Shown one piece after another: positions 8,601-16,216 of a stretch of DNA of 21,513 bases. The stretch comes from Prevotella sp. (GTDB lineage Bacteria > Bacteroidota > Bacteroidia > Bacteroidales > Bacteroidaceae). Every line of letters starts with the position of its first letter. Within the stretch, counting starts at the first letter, position 1. The translations under genes were made by a program, and so were the position numbers. The stretch covers positions 1-21,513 of the forward strand of contig JAFRMM010000162.1 of NCBI GenBank assembly GCA_017430675.1. The letters run 5' to 3'. The notes under the pieces are model-generated. The model did not search any database, was not told the origin of the DNA, and worked only from the letters and a program-made list of their open reading frames with translations.

Positions 8601-9797
8601 TTAAATGAGTGGTACAAACTTTTCGTCTTCCGGCTCCGGTACATAGAGTGCATTGAAAAGATGCTCGAACAGTTCCTCGTACAACCGCTCGTAGATTTTC
8701 TCTGACAGGTCGTCCTCCAGAATGGACAGCGAGTGCTTCAGACTGGTCTGCATCTGCTCCAGGAGATCCGGTTTCATCGTATTGTTGATATAGTCGGTCA
8801 ATATCTGCGTCTGCTGTGCCAATGAGTTCTGAAGTTCCTCCCTCACCAATTTCAGCAGTTCTTCCCTGGTCTCCGAGAGCAGTTTTACAATCAGTTCCTC
8901 ATGCAACTGGGCATACAACTCCTGCTTGGCCTGTTTCAACAACGCATCATAATCGATAGTGTTATCTACTAACACGACCTTGTCAAGTATGGCCACTGCA
9001 CCTGTCAGGTAGTTCCAGAACCAGTCCAGCCACAACTGTACGTCTACCTGGGAAGGTTCGGGGATCTCCACAGACTGTTCCGTATTGGGTGTGATGATAT
9101 AATAGTTGATAGCCTGTACAATCTCCTGGAGAAGCATCACAAAATCGTGCACACTGTTCTTCTGGCTATACCCTTTCATGATGAACAGGTAGTGCAGCAA
9201 GGCCCGTTTGCCGTCACCCTCTTCAAGATTATGGTGCGAAGAGATGATTGTCAACTGGCTTGCATACTTCTCCACATACTCTGCAAAACGAGGATCACTT
9301 GTCATCAGAAGACAGGGCGGGATATAATCCGCGTCAATGGAGAATATACCTTCCTTCACGCTGAAGCGGATCAGAGGCATCACGTCGGCGGTCTCTACCT
9401 CCTCACGAGTCTGCAAGGCATATTCGTAATGCGGACGAACATAGGCAACTCCCTCTTTCTCAAACTCCGTATTGGTCTCTCCCAAACCAATCGTCAAGTA
9501 GTAGCGATCGCCAAACAGCATCGGTATCGTTATGGCTACTTGTTCATTTGCATCCACAATCCTACCGGACGGCAGAAGGGCTGTACACTGCAGATGTTCT
9601 ATCTCAAATGCATTTTTGACGAAGGTGCCATCACAACTCAATATTGCCTCAGGCAACATACCTAACCGGGTACTTCCCAACGCGGCGCGAATAGCAATCC
9701 GTTGCTGGAGACTCAGTTTTTCCTCCATGCCAAGGAAAGTCTGCGCCGTAATCTCCATACCTGGTGTCCAGTTGATTCTTGAATTCAGATCCATCAT
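8601..9797 (-). CDS. tssK: T6SS baseplate subunit TssK
   Basis: The 398-residue product opens MDLNSRINWTPGMEITAQTF, the TssK hallmark W-x-x-G-M with a downstream Q/F, and GYSQKNS-type loops appear later. A beta-rich shoulder (about 30-190) contains the strand GDRYYLTIGLGE. The C-terminal half, about 250-390, is strongly helical and acidic with heptad character (KQELYAQLHEEL, REELLKLVREELQNSLA), longer in coiled coil than typical. TssK links the baseplate to the inner-membrane complex; here the partners would be the envelope proteins at the operon end rather than TssL/TssM. It starts with two consecutive Met codons; the first was used. It sits 6 bases after the TssG-like gene. Confidence 0.83.
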   Translation of the reverse strand: MMDLNSRINWTPGMEITAQTFLGMEEKLSLQQRIAIRAALGSTRLGMLPEAILSCDGTFVKNAFEIEHLQCTALLPSGRIVDANEQVAITIPMLFGDRYYLTIGLGETNTEFEKEGVAYVRPHYEYALQTREEVETADVMPLIRFSVKEGIFSIDADYIPPCLLMTSDPRFAEYVEKYASQLTIISSHHNLEEGDGKRALLHYLFIMKGYSQKNSVHDFVMLLQEIVQAINYYIITPNTEQSVEIPEPSQVDVQLWLDWFWNYLTGAVAILDKVVLVDNTIDYDALLKQAKQELYAQLHEELIVKLLSETREELLKLVREELQNSLAQQTQILTDYINNTMKPDLLEQMQTSLKHSLSILEDDLSEKIYERLYEELFEHLFNALYVPEPEDEKFVPLI

Positions 9798-9803
9798 CTT
9801 TAT

Positions 9804-10598
9804 TTATACATTACTATTTACTTCCGTATTATAATCGAGCGTTACTCGCCCATGGGTTCCCTGAACGGGATGATGCTCCTTGATCTTCACCTCACACCGC
9901 ACATCAAAGGGAACAAACCACTCCATGACAAAGCGAGCCAACGGTTCCAATGCTTCCATCCGTTCCCTGTATTCCTCTGGTGTCAGTCCCGGAATCAGGA
10001 GGTCAAACCGCACTCGGGGCAGCCAGCAGATGGTTGAGTCAAGATGGCTGTAGCGGCTAGTAGAAACCTCCACCTCACAATCCATCAATGCGCCAAAGAG
10101 ATTAGCGACGAAATTAAGATCGCCGCGCCAACGGCTGACAAACGGCAACAGGACTGCAGCCTCCTTCACGAGTTCACTGGTCTCGGCCGTCAAATCAAAG
10201 TTAAAATACTCCTTCAGCAGAAACTCCAGTTTTTGCTCCAACAACTCCGACGTATTGCGCTCGATCGTCAGTTTCTTTCTGAAGACATAAGTATCAAACG
10301 GCGAGAACGCCTCATTCAGCAGTTCCCTGCGCCACTCCAGTTCCTTGAACTTCTGCGCGACATCCTCACCTTTCAGATCATTCTCGTTGGTCAGTAGTCC
10401 CTCGGGTAATAGTCGCAAGAAACCATCACGTGCCAAGACCACTTTATTCTCGTCCTCATACAAGGCCAGAATATCCTCATTATAGTTTCTGAAGAAGGTT
10501 CCCTTATATTGGGCAATCCAGTCCCCTTCCATCTCTGGATAGAGATAGTTCAACAGCACTTCTGCCCTGATCTGGGATAAATTTCTTTCAATCTTCAT
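9804..10598 (-). CDS. tssG: Baseplate wedge protein, TssG-like
   Basis: The 264-residue protein starts with a helix and WIAQYKGTFFRNYNEDI, then GFLRLLPEGLLTNENDLKG near residues 59-77, and SPFDTYVFRKKLTIER. The second half has FVSRWRGDLNFVANLFGALMDCEV, resembling TssG/gpI-like wedge proteins. Together with TssF it would form the baseplate wedge. The assignment rests mainly on size, the gpI-like pattern and position immediately before tssK; sequence similarity to proteobacterial TssG is low by eye. Its ATG overlaps the stop of the E1-like gene (ATGA), so the two are probably translationally coupled. An alternative is another gpI-type wedge subunit. Confidence 0.6.
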   Translation of the reverse strand: MKIERNLSQIRAEVLLNYLYPEMEGDWIAQYKGTFFRNYNEDILALYEDENKVVLARDGFLRLLPEGLLTNENDLKGEDVAQKFKELEWRRELLNEAFSPFDTYVFRKKLTIERNTSELLEQKLEFLLKEYFNFDLTAETSELVKEAAVLLPFVSRWRGDLNFVANLFGALMDCEVEVSTSRYSHLDSTICWLPRVRFDLLIPGLTPEEYRERMEALEPLARFVMEWFVPFDVRCEVKIKEHHPVQGTHGRVTLDYNTEVNSNV

Positions 10599-11728
10599 GA
10601 CACATCCATTTCCATATAATAGTCTTGTCCGTCGGCCACCAAATGCAACACATCGTTGGCAGGTATTCCCAACTGTGACAGTGTCTGCTCCTGATAAGGG
10701 AACGAATAATCAACCTCACGGTATTCATGCTGATAGAGCCCACTATTAGGAATGCCCCTCAGCATCGCATCCTGCTCGACGAAGCGCTCAACAGCCCTGC
10801 CCGGACACATCACTCTTGTCTGACGGTCATTGGAACGCTCGACCACATAATCCACGAAACAGTCGTTCTCCAGACAGATACAGACCTGCTGCACGACCAG
10901 TATCCGACAGATCATGGTCATCGCCTCGGCTACACTCATCTCTGTCGTCAAACCAGACTGGCGGACAGGCTGCCATTGCTCATGCACAGTACAATCCTCA
11001 TCGTAAGCCAGGAAGTCAACCAATTTCGTGGTTAGGTGCTGTCCGTCGTAATAGAACATCTTCCCGCAGAGTGATGTCATGTCGCCCTGTTCCACCACTT
11101 CATGATTGATGAGTTTCAGCGCCTCCTGTACCTGTACGGCACCAACTACCGAGGCGACAATCGAGGTCGTCGGTGCCAACCCAACCTCCTCGTGCCGACG
11201 GATAATGCCTGAGCAAGGCATCCGCCGAGCCAGTTCCATCAAACCTTCCGGCCCTAAGTTACAAGCATAGCAGTTCCTTCCTGGCACGAACACACGGGCT
11301 GTACCCTCCAGTTCCCCTATGCCTCCATCGACCCAAGGAATACCAGCACGCATACAGAGACGGTTAATACAGTATCTCGCCCAACGGCTATCCACACAAC
11401 CGATGACGACATCCATCCGCCGGATTACCCCCAAGCCGACATCATAGGCAATATCCCCGCAGATGGTCTTCACCTCCACGGCTGGATTCATAGTCTTCAG
11501 CCGTTCAGCAACCACATCCACCTTCAGGCGATGCGCGTCAGCATCTGCCCGAGAGAAAAGTACGGAACGCGACAGGTTGCCCATTTCCACGATATCGAAA
11601 TCCACGACAACGATATGCTCGACACCAAGCAACACGAGATTCTTCAGCACCTCGTTTCCCAAGGCACCGCAACCTACCACCATCACGTGGGCGGCAGAGA
11701 CCCGTTGTTGCTCAAAACAACTCTTCAT
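10595..11728 (-). CDS. ThiF/E1-like adenylating enzyme with C-terminal extension
   Basis: Residues 1-210 are an E1 adenylation domain: VGCGALG (18-24) binds ATP; VVDFDIVEMGNLSRSVLF (41-58) carries Asp, Asn51 and Arg54 of the family; K69 is the usual Lys; DVVIGCVDS (106-114) ends the Rossmann core. A CxxC knuckle (C153, C156) pairs with C246-x-x-H249, likely zinc. Cys172 (MPCSGI), near the crossover loop, is the candidate thioester Cys, comparable to the ThiF/UBA3 position. The C-terminal 125 residues end with a beta-grasp/UFD-like stretch (QTLSQLGIPANDVLHLV at 348-364) that may bind E2. The protein is too long for plain ThiF (about 250). It would activate the Ubl encoded nearby. Placed after the PEGA gene and before tssG. 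E1-like fold is certain; the partner is inferred from synteny. Confidence 0.88.
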   Translation of the reverse strand: MKSCFEQQRVSAAHVMVVGCGALGNEVLKNLVLLGVEHIVVVDFDIVEMGNLSRSVLFSRADADAHRLKVDVVAERLKTMNPAVEVKTICGDIAYDVGLGVIRRMDVVIGCVDSRWARYCINRLCMRAGIPWVDGGIGELEGTARVFVPGRNCYACNLGPEGLMELARRMPCSGIIRRHEEVGLAPTTSIVASVVGAVQVQEALKLINHEVVEQGDMTSLCGKMFYYDGQHLTTKLVDFLAYDEDCTVHEQWQPVRQSGLTTEMSVAEAMTMICRILVVQQVCICLENDCFVDYVVERSNDRQTRVMCPGRAVERFVEQDAMLRGIPNSGLYQHEYREVDYSFPYQEQTLSQLGIPANDVLHLVADGQDYYMEMDVS

Positions 11729-11737
11729 TATGCGCTC

Positions 11738-13093
11738 TTATTCTAATTTCATATTCAGTTCCACATCCACCATGTCATTGCCGATTGGCTCCACGGCGGC
11801 TTTCACATCTTTATAGCCTTTGTTCTTCAGACATATCTCACAGGGCTTCGAGGTTGGCAATTTTTCTACCACGCACGGTGTCACCCCTACTTCTACCCCA
11901 TTGACGAGAACGGTAGCACCCACCACATTACTGTGAATGTTTAATATACCATAACTGGCCATCGGTGCACTCAGATCCAACATGACAGGTAGTGTATCAT
12001 CCACCCACAGATAGACAGGTTTCAACTCCAGCCCGTCCTTCACCGTATTGACAATGTAAAAGCCCTGTTCCAACAGACCTTCCCATTTGCCGAATGCCAT
12101 CGGCTCCCGGTTGATCCAAATCTGCGTGGTATCATCAGGGGCGGTGATGGTCACTGGAGCCACGACTGCTTTCGTTGTGATCTGGTCAACAGTCGTGTCA
12201 ACTTTCACCGCGTCCTGTACTGTTGTCTGGTCGATGCCCAGCCTCATGGTACGCCTAGGAATATCGCTCCTTGCCCACAGGTCTGTTTGGGGCAGTTCCA
12301 GCACCTTCTTCTCGCCTGCTCTCATGCTGAGAATCGAGTCGTAGTAACACACATCCTCACGCATCACTAACAGATGATGATCACCCGCCTGAAGGCGACC
12401 GCTTGTCGCCCTGCCCTTCCCGATGAGCAGTCCATCTACATAAATCATCCCATCAGACATGGGAGTCATAATAGTCAGATAGGAATAGAACGACTGCAGC
12501 ACGACTGGCACTATTAGTTTGACACTATCCGTCAGTTCCAGCGTGTCTGACAATGCCTCAAAGAAAGGAGCCTCCACACGGTAGGGATGTCTGCCCACAG
12601 GGAGGTTGAACTGTGCCACCCCGTTCCTGATGAGCGACATCGTACTATCTATCTGCAGAATGGCATTCTCCGGTATCACCTTGAACACCACCCACTGCTT
12701 CGTCAACTTATATTCTTTGCCAGGCTTATCCGTCAGCAGATTCGCCTGATAATGCTTTTTCTTTTTCAGCCCCTTGCCGGGTACTTTCCACGTGAGTTGC
12801 CCGTAATCGGGATGCTTCACCACGAGGAACTTCGTCTTATGAGGAGCCAGCACAGTCACCTTACCGTCGCCCTCTTCCACCTGAACATCTATCTTCCCAT
12901 CAGCCTTGAAGGTAAAGCCCGACTCACCAGTCATCAGGTCAAGGGTCGCCTGTTTCTTATCTATTGGCAACGGCGTCTGGTTCAACAGGTCTTTCTTGAT
13001 CCGTTTAAACTGCTCGATGCTTATTTTCTGTGCACCCGACGGCATCACCAGAGCAATCAGCGATAGGATGACCAGTAGCGTCCTTTTCCCCAT
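11738..13093 (-). CDS. Secreted PEGA-repeat protein
   Basis: Using ATG 13093 gives 451 residues with a signal peptide (MGKRTLLVILSLIALVMPSG-AQ). The open frame extends 22 codons further to 13159 inside the PAAR gene, but the signal peptide and a GGGAAA upstream favour the shorter start, 4 bases after the PAAR stop. It has about four PEGA-type beta-hairpin modules. Those near 137-200, 204-270 and 380-450 follow x-I/V-x-x-P-x-G-A-x-V-x-V-D-G/N-G, e.g. GATVLVNGVEVGVTPCVVE (392-410); the one near 313-375 is degenerate. PEGA modules usually bind surface structures. It lies between the spike tip and the E1 gene, which suggests an envelope or surface part of the secretion cluster. Function not known. 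Confidence 0.75.
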   Translation of the reverse strand: MGKRTLLVILSLIALVMPSGAQKISIEQFKRIKKDLLNQTPLPIDKKQATLDLMTGESGFTFKADGKIDVQVEEGDGKVTVLAPHKTKFLVVKHPDYGQLTWKVPGKGLKKKKHYQANLLTDKPGKEYKLTKQWVVFKVIPENAILQIDSTMSLIRNGVAQFNLPVGRHPYRVEAPFFEALSDTLELTDSVKLIVPVVLQSFYSYLTIMTPMSDGMIYVDGLLIGKGRATSGRLQAGDHHLLVMREDVCYYDSILSMRAGEKKVLELPQTDLWARSDIPRRTMRLGIDQTTVQDAVKVDTTVDQITTKAVVAPVTITAPDDTTQIWINREPMAFGKWEGLLEQGFYIVNTVKDGLELKPVYLWVDDTLPVMLDLSAPMASYGILNIHSNVVGATVLVNGVEVGVTPCVVEKLPTSKPCEICLKNKGYKDVKAAVEPIGNDMVDVELNMKLE

Positions 13094-13097
13094 AGAA

Positions 13098-13484
13098 TTA
13101 CTTTCCCGACACCATCGTATTGCCTGGACTTGTAATGGATATTTGTCCTGCATAGGCACACATACATTTACTGTTGTCTGTCAGGGCAGGCATATTCATG
13201 ACCTTCACCATCGCACTGCCTGGTGCCCAGGGAGCGACAATTACTGGCACACACGGCATCGGTGTCAACACACCCATGGCTGCCGAGGTGGCTGCTGAAA
13301 CCGTCGGATTTGCCATCGAACGGCACATGCCAAAGGTCGGTATGTTGGCTGGCGTGAAGTCCATCGTCGTAGCCATCAGCATATTCATGCACTTCGGACG
13401 AAGCGGCACGGTCACGATCAACGAACAAGGAGCCATTCCCTGATTACACTGGAGCATCGCGCCCATTGTTACAAAATTTCCCAT
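13098..13484 (-). CDS. DUF4280 PAAR-like spike-tip protein
   Basis: This 128-residue protein is a DUF4280-type PAAR-like tip, which caps the VgrG spike and sharpens it. VTMGAMLQCNQG near the N-terminus is the DUF4280 start; IPTFGMCRSMANP (48-60) and PMPCVPVIVAPWAPG (75-89) follow as in the family. Seven Cys (13, 20, 32, 54, 78, 107, 109) and many Met probably bind zinc and pack the tip. The end (GQISITSPG) matches the family tail. No C-terminal toxin extension is fused. Its position after the spike genes and before the PEGA gene fits. Confidence 0.85.
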   Translation of the reverse strand: MGNFVTMGAMLQCNQGMAPCSLIVTVPLRPKCMNMLMATTMDFTPANIPTFGMCRSMANPTVSAATSAAMGVLTPMPCVPVIVAPWAPGSAMVKVMNMPALTDNSKCMCAYAGQISITSPGNTMVSGK

Positions 13485-13505
13485 ATACCTTATTATTATA
13501 TTTAA

Positions 13506-14216
13506 CTATTCATCATTATCAAGTCGCAACTGCTGTCCTGCCGTCTCACCACGGGCAGCAGCCAATTCTTCGGCCTCCGCCTTCTTGGTTGCTTGGTCAT
13601 CCAGATAGTGCTGGTAGGCTTCTTCTATCTCCTTCTGCTTGGCAGCCAGGTAGTCGTCGCAGATCTTGGCATACATCTTCTGACTCTCTTCCAGTTTATT
13701 CTTGGCCTCCTCGGCCTCCGCCTCCAGCATCCCGACGATCTTTGCGGCCATCTTGGCAGTATAGCCAGCATTCGTTTTGTCCACCTGTACCTTACACTGG
13801 TCATAGAGCACCTTCACCGCATCCAACAGGAAATCATGACGATCCTTATTCACCTCCGGAACAGTCAGGATAATATGCTTCTCATTCTCCATATCCTGAT
13901 ACAACTTACGGTCATCCGCCGATATGACGACCTCCTGCTTGAATTCTGGATGATGAGTCAGGAAGCCCTTGCATATATTGAAAATCATCTCCTGATCCAT
14001 TGGGATAATCTCAAACTGATATTTGTTGATGAGCATGGTATTCGCTACGTCCTCAATATTATGGGTATCCCCTTCCTTATCTTCAATGACGACAGGGAGC
14101 AGGGCCACAGGCTCAGCCTTCACACACAGGTTCAGGAAACGGTAGTTCAGTAGGGCAGCATAACCACCCAACTTACTTTCCAACTCCTGGATGAGTATTT
14201 CTATTGCTTTCTTCAT
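13506..14216 (-). CDS. Helical protein of unknown family in the spike region
   Basis: No family recognised. The 236-residue protein has no signal or membrane segment. The N-terminal 120 residues mix short strands with helices (LLNYRFLNLCV, FNICKGFLTHHPEF). Residues about 125-232 are a continuous charged helix, AAKIVGMLEAEAEEAKNKLEE and LAAKQKEIEEAY among others, likely a dimeric coiled coil ending in an acidic tail. It sits between the beta-helical spike protein and the PAAR-like tip with small gaps, so an adaptor, chaperone or spike-loading role is plausible but only by context. Confidence 0.7.
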   Translation of the reverse strand: MKKAIEILIQELESKLGGYAALLNYRFLNLCVKAEPVALLPVVIEDKEGDTHNIEDVANTMLINKYQFEIIPMDQEMIFNICKGFLTHHPEFKQEVVISADDRKLYQDMENEKHIILTVPEVNKDRHDFLLDAVKVLYDQCKVQVDKTNAGYTAKMAAKIVGMLEAEAEEAKNKLEESQKMYAKICDDYLAAKQKEIEEAYQHYLDDQATKKAEAEELAAARGETAGQQLRLDNDE

Positions 14217-14227
14217 ATCTCACATCA

Positions 14228-16213
14228 TTATTTATCATCGCGGCTCACATCCTTCGCCTTGGGTGCATCAGCCTCCTTCAACTTCGCACTGATCTTTGCT
14301 GAAGAAGGAGCACCCGGCACGGCGATGCCGTCACTGATGTTCTTACTCTTAAACGATGTTTTAGCCTCCAGGTTGTTGGCTGTCATCTTAGTTGCTGTGA
14401 CATCTCCCTTGAAGTCGGTCTTACCGTTCACAGTGTTGTCGCCGAAGAACTCTGCCTTTGAACCGCCAATAGCCACCTTGCCACCGTCGAGTTGCACCAC
14501 AGCCTTCGCCTCGCCCTGTTGTACCTCAGCGGTCGTCGTGCCATAGATACCAGTCTTGTCCGAAGAGACCTGCAACTCCTTACTGGTTTTGTCCTTGTCG
14601 GTGCGACCCACGAACATCTTCTCTGCTACAAGCACCATGTGGCCACCCGCCGCCAGATTCTTATCTGCCCCCTTGTCATCAGCATCCATCGACTTCACAA
14701 AGACATCCTTACTGTTCAGACTGAACTGTCCAACGGCCTTGCCACTCTTGTCAGTGGATGCCAGTGCCATATTCTCTGTCTTCACTGTCAGACTGCCGAT
14801 AGCAGTTCCTTCCTTGTCCTCCGCATATAACTGCATATCCTTGGCCAGAACGTCAAAACTGCCTGTTGTATTGCCGTCTTTGTCATACGACTGATGATTC
14901 TCCTTCTCTGCCGACACATAGAAATGCCCTGTTGTATTGCCGTCCACATCATGCGAGAGGAATGACATATTCTCCATCCTGACACTGAACCGGCTGTCTT
15001 TCGTTTGCGCCTTCACCTTATCGGTACTGTAGTCCAGAGCCGTAAAGGATACATCCTTCGAGGCCACCGACACACTGCCCTCAGTCGTATAGTCAGCAGT
15101 CCCATCATCTTTCCGTTTAGGATTCACCGTCGAGATGCTCACGTCGTGCGTCGCAATACGCACATGACTGTCATCAATCAACGAACCGTCGGATTTCATC
15201 GTCGTCAGGTCGAACTTGCCCGTCTGCACATGGATAGAAGCCTCGGGATTGGTACGGATATTCCCGTCACCGTCAACCGACTTAAAGAACATCTGCTCCG
15301 CATTCACACGCAATACGGCATCCGTACTTTTGTCCTTGAATGTGGCCTGAGCGGCGGTCAACTTAGTCTGTTCTTTCTGTAATTCCTTAATCCTGCGGTT
15401 CGTCTCTGCCAACTTCGACATCGAGGCGACAGCCTTCTCCAATGCCCGATAGACTGACGGCATGAGACTGTTGAACTGATCTGTCAGTTCATCAAGTTCC
15501 GCAACTGTAGTGCGCATGGTCACCTCATCCACACTCAGCGGATCCTGCAGGGCCATCAGCGCCTCCATTTGTCCTACCAGCGTAGTGGCCGTTGCCATGG
15601 CACTGGCAGAGTCAAGTGTCAAACCCGTCACGGCACTACTCAGGTTTTTCAACTGGTCACCTATCTGCGCCGAACGCGTCTCGGAAGACACGGCAGCATC
15701 TATCTCTATACACTCGTCGGCATGAATACGCACACCAGCAGATCCCGCCGTCTGAGGCAGACAGGCGAAATAGCCGTCCTTCTCGGCCATATTGCTCTGA
15801 AGGGTGATATTCTTGGCCTGAGTGATCACGGCCGAACGGTTTCTGACCACTTCCTCGATCCCGTCAGGACCCGGATCAACGGCTATCTGAGAGACGGTGG
15901 CGGCACGGCTGTCAACAATACCATTCTCACCGACACCCTCCAGTGCGACCCGCTGACCGCGAAGCGTGATGGTACCACCCTCATTGTATAAGATGCCTGA
16001 GGCATCCACGTTGCCGATAACAATCTCCGGTGCCGAAAGTACCAGCCGCTGGTCGTCACGGATATACTTACCCTGAGCAACCCTGTTGAACACCTCCGAC
16101 TTCAACTGCTGTATTTCAGCCTTCTGCTTCCGGATCTCTGAGAGATCCTTCGACACACTGGCCTGAAGATTCGACAACGCCGACAGCCAATCACTAAATA
16201 CCGTATCCGCCAT
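14228..16213 (-). CDS. Repeat-rich beta-helical protein with coiled coils, spike-associated
   Basis: This 661-residue protein has a coiled-coil N-terminus (1-45), a beta-rich segment (about 55-175), and a second coiled coil near 235-290. Then comes a long beta-helix-like part (about 297-620). Within 410-510 are about four 22-23-residue repeats around D-x-D-G-N-T-T-G-x-F-x-V-x-A-K/E-x-M, e.g. YDKDGNTTGSFDVLAKDM (443-460). This pattern is typical of trimeric spike shafts such as the gp5 needle or VgrG beta-helix. It has no signal peptide and the tail is Lys/Asp-rich. It follows VgrG by 3 bases and precedes the PAAR-like tip, so it likely extends or decorates the spike or acts as an effector carrier. 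No toxin domain recognised. Confidence 0.75.
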   Translation of the reverse strand: MADTVFSDWLSALSNLQASVSKDLSEIRKQKAEIQQLKSEVFNRVAQGKYIRDDQRLVLSAPEIVIGNVDASGILYNEGGTITLRGQRVALEGVGENGIVDSRAATVSQIAVDPGPDGIEEVVRNRSAVITQAKNITLQSNMAEKDGYFACLPQTAGSAGVRIHADECIEIDAAVSSETRSAQIGDQLKNLSSAVTGLTLDSASAMATATTLVGQMEALMALQDPLSVDEVTMRTTVAELDELTDQFNSLMPSVYRALEKAVASMSKLAETNRRIKELQKEQTKLTAAQATFKDKSTDAVLRVNAEQMFFKSVDGDGNIRTNPEASIHVQTGKFDLTTMKSDGSLIDDSHVRIATHDVSISTVNPKRKDDGTADYTTEGSVSVASKDVSFTALDYSTDKVKAQTKDSRFSVRMENMSFLSHDVDGNTTGHFYVSAEKENHQSYDKDGNTTGSFDVLAKDMQLYAEDKEGTAIGSLTVKTENMALASTDKSGKAVGQFSLNSKDVFVKSMDADDKGADKNLAAGGHMVLVAEKMFVGRTDKDKTSKELQVSSDKTGIYGTTTAEVQQGEAKAVVQLDGGKVAIGGSKAEFFGDNTVNGKTDFKGDVTATKMTANNLEAKTSFKSKNISDGIAVPGAPSSAKISAKLKEADAPKAKDVSRDDK

Positions 16214-16216
16214 ACC

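Noticed and set aside
947..11728. Bil- or CBASS-type defence operon
   Set aside because: No JAB peptidase, nucleotide cyclase (CD-NTase) or effector gene; the conjugation genes are embedded among baseplate genes.
13094..13159. Longer start for the PEGA protein inside the PAAR gene
   Set aside because: The extra 22 residues would precede and spoil the signal peptide; ATG 13093 follows the PAAR stop directly.
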